A stretch of 64,000 nucleotides of DNA, taken from positions 682,001-746,000 of the forward strand of contig NZ_SPNT01000001.1 of assembly GCF_004959855.1 (NCBI RefSeq), written 5' to 3'. The position numbers and the translations under genes are program-made. Shown one piece after another: positions 54,402 to 63,005 of the stretch. How positions within the stretch are numbered: the first letter of the stretch is position 1; every line of letters begins with the position of its first letter. The notes beneath the pieces are model-generated. The model was not told where the DNA came from. It saw only the letters and a list, made by a program, of their open reading frames with translations, and did not search any database. The stretch is from Nitratireductor sp. XY-223. Its GTDB lineage: Bacteria > Pseudomonadota > Alphaproteobacteria > Rhizobiales > Rhizobiaceae.

Positions 54402-54785
54402 ATGGCGGAACCGGACAGCATTCGCCCCACAGAACTGCGCGTATCGCAGGACCGGCAGACACTGACCGTAACGTTCGGAGAGGCGGGCAGCTACGCGATT
54501 CCGGCCGAGGCCCTGCGCGTGCTGTCGCCGTCGGCGGAAGTCCAGGGACACTCGCCGGACCAGCGCGTAACCGTTCCGGGGAAGCGGCAGGTCAAAATCT
54601 CGGGCATTGAGCCCGTCGGCAATTACGCGGTGCGGATTGTGTTCGACGACGGCCACAATACGGGCCTATACACCTGGGTGTACCTGGATGATCTCGGGCG
54701 GGATTTCGACCGTCACTGGTCGGGCTATCTCGCCGAACTGGAAGCCAAGGGCATGAGCCGCGACCGCACCGAGATGCCGCGCTAG
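54402..54785 (+). CDS. DUF971 domain protein
   Basis: 127-residue small protein with the DUF971 / GBBH-like N-terminal fold: IRPTELRVSQDRQTLTVTF, YAIPAEALRVLSPSAEVQG, then the family's VGNYAVRIVFDDGHNTGLYTW-type end (split: ISGIEPVGNYAVRIVF, DDGHNTGLYTWVYL). This domain is found alone in many proteobacteria and is suspected to take part in Fe-S or cofactor biology; its function is not established. ATG 54402 follows GGAAAAGA. It is five bases from the end of the convergent MarR gene. Confidence 0.88.
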   Translation: MAEPDSIRPTELRVSQDRQTLTVTFGEAGSYAIPAEALRVLSPSAEVQGHSPDQRVTVPGKRQVKISGIEPVGNYAVRIVFDDGHNTGLYTWVYLDDLGRDFDRHWSGYLAELEAKGMSRDRTEMPR

Positions 54786-54790
54786 AGAGA

Positions 54791-55270
54791 TCAGCCTTCC
54801 TGGGACTCCCTTTCCGATTCCCAGTGTTCCATCTGACGGATCATGCGATTCATGACCTCGCCGACAAAATTGCAGCCGTCCGTGTCGGTGGTCGACATCG
54901 AGTGCTCGATGAGTTCAAGCTCGATGGCCAGCGCCTTCAACGTGATTTCCCGTCCCTTGTCGGTGAGATAAAGCCGCAATATGCGCTTGTCCGTTTCATC
55001 CTTGCGCCGTTCGATGAGGCCGCGTTTCTCGATCTGCGGCAGGAGCATGCTGATGTTCGAGCGCCCGACGAGGAGCTTGTGGGCAAGATCCTGCTGTGAA
55101 ATGCCTTCGAACCGGTAGAGATTCGCTAGGATGTCGAGGTGCGGAACCTTGATATCCAGCGGCGCCAGCGCCCGCCCCAGCTTCTGGTGGATCAACTGGC
55201 TGGCCCTGGCCACGGCGATCCAGTTCTTGAAACGCGGGTTGTCCCACGGAAGCGCTTGATTTTTGTTCAT
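54791..55270 (-). CDS. MarR-family transcriptional regulator
   Basis: 159-residue (or 171 from ATG 55306) winged-helix regulator. HLDILANLYRFEGISQQDLAHKL then LLVGRSNISMLLPQIEKRGLIERR is the MarR helix-turn-helix, and DKRILRLYLTDKGRE its wing. The N- and C-terminal helices form the dimer interface. Two starts are possible: ATG 55306 (with CGGAA upstream) places the first 12 residues inside the operator repeats; ATG 55270 leaves the operator in the leader. I favour 55270 because residues 1-12 then would not be forced by the repeat sequence, but this is not settled. It diverges from the hydrolase gene at 55318. Confidence 0.85.
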   Translation of the reverse strand: MNKNQALPWDNPRFKNWIAVARASQLIHQKLGRALAPLDIKVPHLDILANLYRFEGISQQDLAHKLLVGRSNISMLLPQIEKRGLIERRKDETDKRILRLYLTDKGREITLKALAIELELIEHSMSTTDTDGCNFVGEVMNRMIRQMEHWESERESQEG

Positions 55271-55298
55271 AGTTGTACAATATTGTTCATAGTTGAAC
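55263..55298. promoter_or_regulatory. Tandem operator repeats of the MarR/hydrolase divergent pair
   Basis: TTGTTCATAGTTGTAC (55263-55278) and TTGTTCATAGTTGAAC (55283-55298) are direct repeats spaced 20 bases, two helical turns. The second contains a perfect inverted repeat GTTCA-N4-TGAAC; the first has one mismatch. MarR dimers bind such palindromes. The array overlaps the start of the regulator and lies 20 bases before the ATG of the hydrolase, so one regulator could shut off both. Confidence 0.7.
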
Positions 55299-55317
55299 TT
55301 ACCCATGGATTCCGACT

Positions 55318-56223
55318 ATGACATCAATCATTCAAAAGGTCATCCACTTCGGCTTTGATATCACAGGACGAATTGCCCCGGTGACAGCAGGGCGCGCCGC
55401 ATTCAGACTTTTCAGCCTCACGCCGCCGCGCCGGCCGGCGAAAAGGAAGGCCCGCCGGGCGCTTGAACTGGTAAGACCGGCGATGGATACCGCCAAACGC
55501 ATCGTGCTTCCGATCAGCGGGGGATCGGTTTCGACCTGGTATTTTCCCGCGCTCGCCAACGACGCGCCGCAAACGGTGCTCGTTGTCCATGGCTGGGGAT
55601 CGCGGAGCGAATACATGCTGGACATGATCCATGCGCTGCAAAACTCCGGAAAGGCCGTCGTTGCCATCGACCTGCCGGGCCATGGCGCTTCCAGCGGCCG
55701 GACCCTGACCATGGCCTCGGCCGTCGAGGCGGTTGACGCGGCCTGGCGGCAATACGGTCCGTTTTCGGTCATGCTCGGACACTCATTCGGGGGCGCGGTG
55801 GTGCTCAACGCCGCGGCCGGGTCCGTCGAAGGGTTTGCGCCCAGGAACCCGGACAAACTCGTGCTCATCTCGGCTCCGAATTCACTTCCAGCCGTCTTCG
55901 CCTGGTTCGCCGACTTCCTGGGGCTTCGTGCGATCAGTCGCCGGAGCATGTATGACCGCGTCGAGCAACTGACCGGCCATCCGCTGAGCGCGTTTGTCGG
56001 CACGCTGCAGCTGGCCGCGCTCGGCACACCGGCGCTGATCGTTCACGATCCGGAAGACCGGGAAGTGACCGCCGACAGCGCCACGGCCTTCGCCTCCGCC
56101 GGCGCCCATGTTGAAGTTCTGTGGGCCGAGGGATATGGTCACCGGCGTATTCTCAAAGCGCCGGGGGTTTTGCAGGCGGTCATCCGGTTTTCCGACCGTG
56201 AACGCAAAGCGATGGCAGCATGA
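55318..56223 (+). CDS. Alpha/beta hydrolase
   Basis: 301-residue serine hydrolase. VLVVHGWGSRSEYMLDMI (oxyanion region, about 88-105), AIDLPGHGASSG, and the nucleophile elbow MLGHSFGGAVVLN with Ser about 160. The Asp is probably in VHDPEDREV and the His in GYGHRRIL. A short N-terminal hydrophobic/helical part and basic stretch RRPAKRKARR come first. It diverges from the MarR gene and is likely its target; its substrate is unknown. Start 55318 has only a weak site. Confidence 0.88.
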   Translation: MTSIIQKVIHFGFDITGRIAPVTAGRAAFRLFSLTPPRRPAKRKARRALELVRPAMDTAKRIVLPISGGSVSTWYFPALANDAPQTVLVVHGWGSRSEYMLDMIHALQNSGKAVVAIDLPGHGASSGRTLTMASAVEAVDAAWRQYGPFSVMLGHSFGGAVVLNAAAGSVEGFAPRNPDKLVLISAPNSLPAVFAWFADFLGLRAISRRSMYDRVEQLTGHPLSAFVGTLQLAALGTPALIVHDPEDREVTADSATAFASAGAHVEVLWAEGYGHRRILKAPGVLQAVIRFSDRERKAMAA

Positions 56224-56308
56224 TCGTCTGACCGTCAGTGCTGCTCTACGCATCCGGTCGCGCGGCAGGCGCGGCCGCCCTCGGCCGTCAATGCGGAGCG
56301 ATCGGCCG

Positions 56309-56920
56309 ATGACAATCGTGCAAACTGTCGAGGAACTGGAAGCCATCTATGGCGAGGCCGGGGAACCCTCGCTTGCCAAGGTTGCCGATCGCGTGACCGA
56401 TCTTTACGCGCGCATCATTGCTGCTTCGCCATTTTGTGCCCTGGCGACCGTCGGGCCGGAAGGACTTGACTGTTCCCCGCGCGGCGATCTGAGGGGTTTC
56501 GTGCGGATCGGCGACGAGCGGACGCTTCTCCTGCCCGACCGGCGCGGGAACAACCGCATCGATTCCTTGCGCAATGTGGTGCGCGATCCGCGCGTGGCGC
56601 TGATGTTCCTGGTGCCGGGATCGGGCAATGCGCTGCGGGTCAACGGCCGGGGCGCCATCAGCGTCGATGCGGAACTGCTCGACAGTTTCGCCGTCAAGGG
56701 CAAACCACCGCGCAGCGTGTTGGTGATCACGGTGAACGAGATCTACTTCCAATGCGCGCGGGCCATCGTGCGCTCCGGGCTCTGGAATCCCGACAACCAC
56801 GCCGACCTGCAAACGCTGCCCACGCCTGGAGAAATCCTCGAGGCGATGTCCGGCGGGAGCGTCGGCGGAAAGCACTACGACGATGCCTGGCAGGACCGCG
56901 CGCACAAGACGATGTGGTAG
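56309..56920 (+). CDS. Pyridoxamine 5'-phosphate oxidase-family flavin protein
   Basis: 203 residues of the split-barrel flavin-binding fold (MSMEG_1061-like subgroup as I recall it). Visible are ASPFCALATVGPEGLDCSPRGDLRGFVRI near 45 (split: FCALATVGPEGLDCSPRGD), LLLPDRRGNNRIDSLRNV and VALMFLVPGSGNALRVNG, the FMN/F420-cofactor site of these proteins. Reactions in this family range from FMN reductases to F420 enzymes, so no substrate is claimed. ATG 56309 is chosen because GGAGCG lies nine bases upstream; ATG 56291 in the same frame is possible. Confidence 0.85.
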   Translation: MTIVQTVEELEAIYGEAGEPSLAKVADRVTDLYARIIAASPFCALATVGPEGLDCSPRGDLRGFVRIGDERTLLLPDRRGNNRIDSLRNVVRDPRVALMFLVPGSGNALRVNGRGAISVDAELLDSFAVKGKPPRSVLVITVNEIYFQCARAIVRSGLWNPDNHADLQTLPTPGEILEAMSGGSVGGKHYDDAWQDRAHKTMW

Positions 56921-57082
56921 CCGGCCAACAGCCGTTTGTGACAACTCCGTGAAACAATCGCCGATTTTTTCATTGCCATATGACGGACAAGCGCCCACAA
57001 TGCCGGACGCCGTCGCAATTATTTGGCGAATGCGGCTGTGCGAACAATAATGAAGGCACCAAATCCAGACTGGGAGGAACAC

Positions 57083-58657
57083 ATGAAAGGCTCAAGAACA
57101 AGGTTGCCCGGTTCGACGGGTATATCACGGCGACACGTTCTGCAGGGCGGTGCGGCACTCGGCACGGCCGCGCTGATCGGCCCGCTGGCTGCGACGAGCG
57201 CGGCGGCTCAGCCCAAGAAGGGCGGGATTTTGCGCGTCGCAATGGCCCACGGCAACACCTCGGACAAATACGATCCGGGTTCCTGGACGCACGCCTATGT
57301 CCAGGTCTTTGCACATGCGCGTCATCAATATCTGACCGAAGTCGCCGCTGACGGATCTCTTGTCGGCGAGGTCGCCGAAAGCTGGGAAAGCTCGCCGGAC
57401 GCATCCGTCTGGACATTCGCGATCCGCCCGGGCATCAAATTCCACAGCGGCAAGGATCTGACACCGGAAGATGTCATCGCCTCCCTGGACTACCACCGCG
57501 GTGACGAAAGTACTTCTGCGGCCAAGCCCTTTGTCGATCCGATCATCGACATGAAAGTCGATGGCAACAACGTGGTCATCACATTGGAGAGCGGAAACGC
57601 CGATTTCCCGTTCATCATGTCCGACTACCATCTGCCGATCATGCCATCCACCGACGGCAAGATCGATCCTTCGAGCTCCGACGGCGCCGGCGGCTACATC
57701 GTCAAGCAATACGAGCCGGGCGTCAGGGCCATGCTCGAGCGCAATCCGAATTACTGGAAAACCGACCGGGCGCATTTCGACGGCATTGAATTGCTGACCA
57801 TTCTCGACCCGGCAGCCCGTCAAAGCGCGCTGCGCACGGGTGACGTTGATGTCATCGACCAGGTCGATCTGAAAACCGTTCACCTGTTCCAACGCGTTCC
57901 GGATGTAACCGTTCTGTCCACAACGGGTACCCAGCACTACACGTTTGCGATGGACACCCGTAAGGAGCCGTTCAACGATCCCAATGTGCGCATGGCGCTC
58001 AAACACGCCATCAACCGGCAGGAACTCGTCGACAAGATCCTTTTCGGTTACGGCGGTGTCGGCAATGATCACCCGATTGGAGAATCGAACCAGTTCCATG
58101 CCGATCTGGAGCAAAACAGCTATGATCCGGCTAAGGCGAAGGAATATTTGAAGAAGGCCGGATTGGACAGCCTGGACATTTCACTGTCTGCAGCTGACGC
58201 GGCCTATTCCGGAGCGGTGGACGCCGCGATCCTGTTTGCCCAACACGCCAAGCCCGCCGGCATCAATATCGAAGTGGTGCGCGAGCCCAATGACGGCTAC
58301 TGGTCGGATGTGTGGATGAAAAAGCCATTCTCGGCTGTGTACTGGGGCGGCCGCCCGACCGAGGACTGGATGTTCACCACCGCCTATGCCAGCGGAGCCG
58401 CCTGGAACGACAGCTTCTGGGAGAACGAAGAATTCAACAAGCTGCTGCTGGAAGCGCGTTCAGAACTGGATGACGGCAAACGCCGCGAATTGTATGGCCG
58501 GATGCAGGACATCGTGCGCACCGACGGCGGTGTCATTGTTCCGATGTTCGCAAGCTACGTCATGGCCCACAAGAACAATGTCAAGACACCCGAAACCGTT
58601 GGTGCCAACTGGACCCTGGATGGTTTCCGGGCGCCGGAGCGCTGGTGGTTCGAATGA
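57083..58657 (+). CDS. Tat-exported peptide/nickel-type ABC substrate-binding protein
   Basis: 524-residue binding protein of family 5 (peptide/opine/nickel). A twin-arginine signal is clear: SRRHVLQGGAALGTAALIG at residues 14-32. Then GGILRVAMAHGNTSDKYDPG, VAESWESSPDASVWTFAIRPGIKFHSGKDL, the family's first lobe, and AMLERNPNYWKTD. No permease or ATPase gene is within reach, so it must pair with a transporter elsewhere. ATG 57083 follows GGGAGGA. Confidence 0.91.
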   Translation: MKGSRTRLPGSTGISRRHVLQGGAALGTAALIGPLAATSAAAQPKKGGILRVAMAHGNTSDKYDPGSWTHAYVQVFAHARHQYLTEVAADGSLVGEVAESWESSPDASVWTFAIRPGIKFHSGKDLTPEDVIASLDYHRGDESTSAAKPFVDPIIDMKVDGNNVVITLESGNADFPFIMSDYHLPIMPSTDGKIDPSSSDGAGGYIVKQYEPGVRAMLERNPNYWKTDRAHFDGIELLTILDPAARQSALRTGDVDVIDQVDLKTVHLFQRVPDVTVLSTTGTQHYTFAMDTRKEPFNDPNVRMALKHAINRQELVDKILFGYGGVGNDHPIGESNQFHADLEQNSYDPAKAKEYLKKAGLDSLDISLSAADAAYSGAVDAAILFAQHAKPAGINIEVVREPNDGYWSDVWMKKPFSAVYWGGRPTEDWMFTTAYASGAAWNDSFWENEEFNKLLLEARSELDDGKRRELYGRMQDIVRTDGGVIVPMFASYVMAHKNNVKTPETVGANWTLDGFRAPERWWFE

Positions 58658-58668
58658 TCTGAAGCGTT

Positions 58669-58692
58669 GACCGGCCCGCATGCGGGCCGGTC
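58669..58692. terminator. Palindromic hairpin between convergent genes
   Basis: GACCGGCCCGCA followed directly by TGCGGGCCGGTC is a perfect 24-base palindrome. It sits between the stop of the binding-protein gene (58657) and the stop of the L,D-transpeptidase gene (58699-58701, other strand), so one structure could terminate both. No strong T-run follows, so strength is uncertain. Confidence 0.6.
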
Positions 58693-58698
58693 GATCTG

Positions 58699-59313
58699 CT
58701 AGTTTCTCACGACAACGCGCGTGCCGATGTCGACGCGTTCGTAAAGGTGCCGAACATCGTCATTGGCCATGCGAATGCAGCCGGACGACATGGCCTTGCC
58801 AATCGTCCAGGGCTGGTTCGTGCCGTGGATACGGTAAACCGTCGATCCGATGTAAAGCGCCCGCGCTCCAAGCGGATTGTTCGGCCCGCCTTCCATGTAT
58901 TTCGGCAGGATGCGGCCCTTGGCGGCCTCGCGGCGGCGCATGACCTCGGGCGGCGACCAGCCGGGCCATTCGGCCTTGCGGCTGATACGGTTCCGGCCCT
59001 GCCAGGTGAAGCCCTCGCGGCCGACGCCGATGCCGTATTTCATCGCCTTGCCGTTGCTCATGACGTGGTAGAGCCGGCGCTCCGAAGTGTCGATGATGAT
59101 CGTCCCTTCGGGAAAGCTCTCGTTGAAGCGGACCACTTTCCTGGGAATCGGCGACTTGTCCGACCTGTACTTGCCCTTCTGGTAGTTCGGCGACGGCGGA
59201 AACAGAATCTGCAACAGCGTCTTTTTATCCGAGCTGCGTTCGGCAAGCGCCGTCCCGCCCAGCGGATGCAATGTGACAAGGGCCGCCAATGCGGCGATCG
59301 CGATGGATTTCAT
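58699..59313 (-). CDS. L,D-transpeptidase (YkuD domain)
   Basis: 204 residues. Signal peptide to about residue 24 (ALA), then IIIDTSERRLYHVMSNGKAMKYGIGVG, the opening strands of the YkuD domain. The catalytic motif is HGTNQPW...SSGCIRM (about 167-184) with His167 and Cys181. It makes 3-3 cross-links in peptidoglycan or anchors lipoproteins such as Lpp-type proteins. Length fits the smaller rhizobial enzymes. Confidence 0.93.
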   Translation of the reverse strand: MKSIAIAALAALVTLHPLGGTALAERSSDKKTLLQILFPPSPNYQKGKYRSDKSPIPRKVVRFNESFPEGTIIIDTSERRLYHVMSNGKAMKYGIGVGREGFTWQGRNRISRKAEWPGWSPPEVMRRREAAKGRILPKYMEGGPNNPLGARALYIGSTVYRIHGTNQPWTIGKAMSSGCIRMANDDVRHLYERVDIGTRVVVRN

Positions 59314-59420
59314 GGATCAGTCGTCCCCCGATGACCAAAACACTAACAAGACGCAACCCTACAACAATTTCATGAAGGAACGCCGACAATTCAGTAAAAC
59401 CCAGTAAAACCTGCAACCGT

Positions 59421-60512
59421 TTATATTTCGTTGCGTAATATTGCGTGACCGTCGTCGGCCCAGCGGATCCAGCGGCCGTGAAAGTCCACTCTCGCCAGTT
59501 CCCGTTCCAGGCCGCCCGGCCAGGAACGCAGGGTCAGGGCCGCGCCGGGCGACTGTCCGTCCGCTTCCAGGCCAAGCAGGAACAATGGCGAGTCGGCGGT
59601 GGCTGCGGCTCCCGCCGCCTCGATGATCGCGCGGCCCCTGCGGCGGCTTGCCTCGGGCAGGTACTGCCAGGCGATGGTGTGAAAAACGACATGGGCGTGC
59701 CCGTCCGGCACCATTTGCAATCGGCTTTCCAGCCAGGCGACCGCGTCAGACGCATCGACCTTAACCGGGTGCTCTTCCTGCAGGGCAATTGCGGCGCGGA
59801 GCCGGTCCAGGCGATCGATCTGATCCGGCCACACGTAGGACAACAGACGCAGCCGGTCAGCCTCACTGGTCAGGTCGAACGGGCTCAGGTCGCAACCGCG
59901 CCGCTCGGCAATTGAGAGCTTTGCGGCAGGTGGCGGCGGTCCGGACCAGTCGGGCGCAAGCCGCACCTCCGATCCGTCGAGGCCGTGGCCTGTTCCCCCA
60001 AGATCAAATTCAAACCGGTCGAGCAGCAGGTTGAGGCCTGCACTGGCGCCGATCTCCGAAAGGACAATCGGTTTGGAGGTTGCTTCGTTGATGTGCAGAA
60101 GGGCGGCATAGACCGCCGCTGCGCGCCGTATTTCATTGGTTTGCGGTGCAAAGCGCAGGCGTTCGCAGATCCGTGTGTCGTGCCTTTGCACGGCCTTGCC
60201 GACCGCCGCAAAAAGCCTGCCTGAATCGATTTGCGCCTGGTTGGGCGGATAAACATCGGCAAGCGGGTCGCTGCGGTTCGACAAGACGATTTCGTGCAAT
60301 GCGCCGCACAGGCGAAGCGGCACGGAATCACCATCTGAGGATGGATCGCCAGGCCAGGCGCTCACCATCTGGTGCACCTGCGACGCCGGCAGGCCGTTCT
60401 CGGCAATTGTCCCGCACAACAGGGCGGTGAAGGGGGATCCAAGCCCGTCGCAGGCCCGTTGCTGTCGCGCAAAGGCCCGGCGAAGTGTTTCCGGCAGGAT
60501 CGATCCGCTCAT
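59421..60512 (-). CDS. DUF2332 domain protein
   Basis: 363 residues of unknown function. It shows the DUF2332 elements: [18 protein letters not shown] at the start, [29 protein letters not shown] (near 165) and [13 protein letters not shown] (near 285). The [10 protein letters not shown] stretch recalls a methyltransferase-like loop, but no activity is shown. The ATG at 60512 overlaps the stop of the fumarase gene by four bases. Confidence 0.86.
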   Translation of the reverse strand: MSGSILPETLRRAFARQQRACDGLGSPFTALLCGTIAENGLPASQVHQMVSAWPGDPSSDGDSVPLRLCGALHEIVLSNRSDPLADVYPPNQAQIDSGRLFAAVGKAVQRHDTRICERLRFAPQTNEIRRAAAVYAALLHINEATSKPIVLSEIGASAGLNLLLDRFEFDLGGTGHGLDGSEVRLAPDWSGPPPPAAKLSIAERRGCDLSPFDLTSEADRLRLLSYVWPDQIDRLDRLRAAIALQEEHPVKVDASDAVAWLESRLQMVPDGHAHVVFHTIAWQYLPEASRRRGRAIIEAAGAAATADSPLFLLGLEADGQSPGAALTLRSWPGGLERELARVDFHGRWIRWADDGHAILRNEI

Positions 60513-62128
60513 TCGAGATTGAATTCCTTGAAGAAGTCATTGCCCTTGTCGTCGATGACAATGAAGGCCGGGAAATCCTCGACCTCGATCTTCCAGATCG
60601 CCTCCATGCCGAGTTCCGGATATTCGACCACTTCGACCTTCTTGATGCAGTCCTTCGCGAGCCTTGCGGCCGGACCGCCGATCGAGCCGAGATAAAAGCC
60701 GCCGTGACGCGCGCAGGCCTCGCGCACCGCGCGCGAGCGGTTGCCCTTCGCCAGCATTACCTTCGAGCCGCCGAAGGACTGGAACTGGTCCACGTAGCTG
60801 TCCATGCGGCCGGCGGTCGTCGGGCCGAACGAGCCGGAGGCATAGCCCTCGGGTGTCTTGGCCGGCCCGGCATAATAGATCGGGTGATCTTTGAAGTAGT
60901 CCGGCATATCCTCGCCGTTTTCGAGCCTCTCGCGGATTTTGGAATGGGCGAGATCGCGGGCGACGATGATTGTTCCACTCAGAGAAAGGTGCGTCTTTAC
61001 AGGATGTTGGGATAGTTCCTTCAGAATTTCATCCATCGGCTGGTTGAGATCGATCCGCACCACGTTTTCAGTAAGCGCCGATTCGTCTATCTCCGGCATG
61101 TACTTGGCCGGATTGGTCTCCAGGGCCTCGAGAAAAATCCCGTCACGGGTGATCTTGCCCTTCGCCTGGCGGTCGGCCGAACAGGAAACGCCGAGCCCGA
61201 TAGGCAGCGAAGCGCCATGGCGCGGCAGCCGGATGACCCGCACGTCGTGGCAGAAATACTTGCCGCCGAACTGGGCGCCGATCCCCATCTGCTGGGTCAG
61301 CTTGTGGACTTCCGCCTCCATTTCAATGTCGCGGAAGGCGTGACCCTGTTCCGAGCCCTTGGTCGGCAGATCGTCCAGGTACTTGGTCGATGCCAGCTTG
61401 ACGGTCTTGAGGTTCATTTCCGCCGAAGTTCCACCGATAACGATGGCCAGGTGGTAGGGCGGACATGCGGCGGTGCCGAGCGTGAGGATCTTCTCTTCCA
61501 GGAACGCCACCAACCGGTCATGGGTCAACAGCGACGGCGTTCCCTGGTACAGGAACGTCTTGTTGGCCGATCCGCCGCCCTTGGCGACGAAGAGGAACTT
61601 GTAGGCGTCCTCGCCCTCTTCGTAGATATCGATCTGAGCGGGGAGATTGTTGCGGGTGTTCTTTTCCTCGAACATCGCGAGCGGCGCGAGCTGCGAATAG
61701 CGCAGGTTCTTGTGCTCGTAGGCGTCGCGGACCCCTTGCGCCAAAGCGTTCCTGTCGCCGCCCTCCGTCCATACGCGGCGGCCTTTCTTGCCCATGACGA
61801 TCGCGGTTCCGGTATCCTGGCACATCGGCAGAACGCCGCCGGCTGCGATATTGGCGTTTTTCAGCAGGTCATAGGCAACGAAGCGGTCATTTTCCGTTGC
61901 TTCCGGGTCTTCCAGGATCGCGGCGAGCTGTTTGAGATGCGCCGGCCTCAACAGGTGGTTGATGTCGGCGAATGCGCTCTCGGCAAGAAGACGCATGCCC
62001 TCGGCCTCGACCGTCAGAATCTCCTGTCCCTTGAAGGTGTCGACCGAGACGAAATCGCCGCTGATCTGTCGGTAGGGTGTTGAATCTTCCGCTAGCGGAA
62101 ACAGCTCGGCGGTGGGCATGTCTGGCAT
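60509..62128 (-). CDS. fumA: Class I fumarate hydratase (4Fe-4S)
   Basis: 539-residue oxygen-sensitive fumarase of the TCA cycle. [15 protein letters not shown] contains the first cluster Cys (LPMCQDTG near 105); [19 protein letters not shown] and [14 protein letters not shown] hold the other two. The C-terminal domain has [34 protein letters not shown] and [14 protein letters not shown]. It is the one-polypeptide type (E. coli FumA is 548). ATG 62128 (MPDMPTAE) follows GGGACGAG. The DUF2332 gene is coupled to it. Confidence 0.94.
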   Translation of the reverse strand: MPDMPTAELFPLAEDSTPYRQISGDFVSVDTFKGQEILTVEAEGMRLLAESAFADINHLLRPAHLKQLAAILEDPEATENDRFVAYDLLKNANIAAGGVLPMCQDTGTAIVMGKKGRRVWTEGGDRNALAQGVRDAYEHKNLRYSQLAPLAMFEEKNTRNNLPAQIDIYEEGEDAYKFLFVAKGGGSANKTFLYQGTPSLLTHDRLVAFLEEKILTLGTAACPPYHLAIVIGGTSAEMNLKTVKLASTKYLDDLPTKGSEQGHAFRDIEMEAEVHKLTQQMGIGAQFGGKYFCHDVRVIRLPRHGASLPIGLGVSCSADRQAKGKITRDGIFLEALETNPAKYMPEIDESALTENVVRIDLNQPMDEILKELSQHPVKTHLSLSGTIIVARDLAHSKIRERLENGEDMPDYFKDHPIYYAGPAKTPEGYASGSFGPTTAGRMDSYVDQFQSFGGSKVMLAKGNRSRAVREACARHGGFYLGSIGGPAARLAKDCIKKVEVVEYPELGMEAIWKIEVEDFPAFIVIDDKGNDFFKEFNLE

Positions 62129-62216
62129 CTGGCTCGTCCCTTGATGGCATCTGGCTGGCAATTCATTATTCCCGGCCACAGGCAAAAGCAATCGTAAGCG
62201 ATGCGCCAAACACAAA

Positions 62217-62242
62217 ACCGGGCGCCGTCGCCGGCGCCCGGT
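62217..62242 (-). terminator. Intrinsic terminator of the TPR gene
   Basis: On the minus strand ACCGGGCGCC, loop GGCGAC, GGCGCCCGGT, then TTTTG, starting 24 bases after the stop of the gene at 62267-62803. Strong GC stem and T-run fit a rho-independent terminator. Confidence 0.8.
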
Positions 62243-62266
62243 CTTTCAAATTCGCCGGTATGCGGC

Positions 62267-62803
62267 CTAGCCGTCCTGCTTGTTGATGTAGTCGGCAATC
62301 TGGCCGGAAAGTTCCGCATACTCGCTGCAGCCGCGTCCATTGCACAGCCGCCTGATCTCGGCGAGCTGTTCGAGCGCGCCCTCAAGGTCGCCCTTCTGCA
62401 GCAGCGCTTCACCCATATATTCGCGCACCAGCGTGTATTCGGGATCAATGGCGAGGGCCGTGCGGTAGTATTCAAGGCCGACATCCACGCGCCCGAGCTT
62501 GCGGTTGGCAAAGCCAAGGTAGTTGAGGACGCGCTTGTCGTCCGCCGAGGCGAGTTCAAGCACGTCGATGGCTTCCTGGTAGCGCCCCGCATGCGCCAGG
62601 CTTCTTCCGGCTTCGAAGAGGCTTTCCTGATCCACTTCGGAGGACTGTCTGACACATTTCCTCTCGGTCTTGTCCCACACCCAGCCCGCGTTACACGGGT
62701 TGTTCGATGACGATCCTCCGCCGCTTCCTGCAGCGAAAACGGGAGTCGTCAGCATGAGCCCTGCTGAGAGCAACAGTGCGGTTGAGATGGCTGTACCTTT
62801 CAT
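62267..62803 (-). CDS. Secreted TPR-containing protein
   Basis: 178 residues with a signal peptide (to about 24, PVFA), a short Cys pair region NPCNAGWVWDKTERKCV (residues about 36-52) and three tetratricopeptide-like repeats (64-150, for example AGRYQEAIDVLELASADDKRV and ALAIDPEYTLVREYMGEALL). A second Cys pair CNGRGC is near 153. Such proteins act as periplasmic scaffolds; no partner is evident. ATG 62803; the gene ends in its own terminator. Confidence 0.86.
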   Translation of the reverse strand: MKGTAISTALLLSAGLMLTTPVFAAGSGGGSSSNNPCNAGWVWDKTERKCVRQSSEVDQESLFEAGRSLAHAGRYQEAIDVLELASADDKRVLNYLGFANRKLGRVDVGLEYYRTALAIDPEYTLVREYMGEALLQKGDLEGALEQLAEIRRLCNGRGCSEYAELSGQIADYINKQDG

Positions 62804-63005
62804 CGGTATCCCTCTGGCGGTTGATTGTTGCGGTACCTTACACGAATTTTCGCAACCTGCAGTTCACGATCGCATGAGCCGAGGCGCTGATTCGATCACA
62901 AATAGCGTATGCGAATTACAGAGCAAGGGACGGAGTGTGGCCGTCCGTCGCCGCCCTTATTATGGCGTCCATGATGATCTATCTACATAATAAAGGAGTG
63001 TGACG

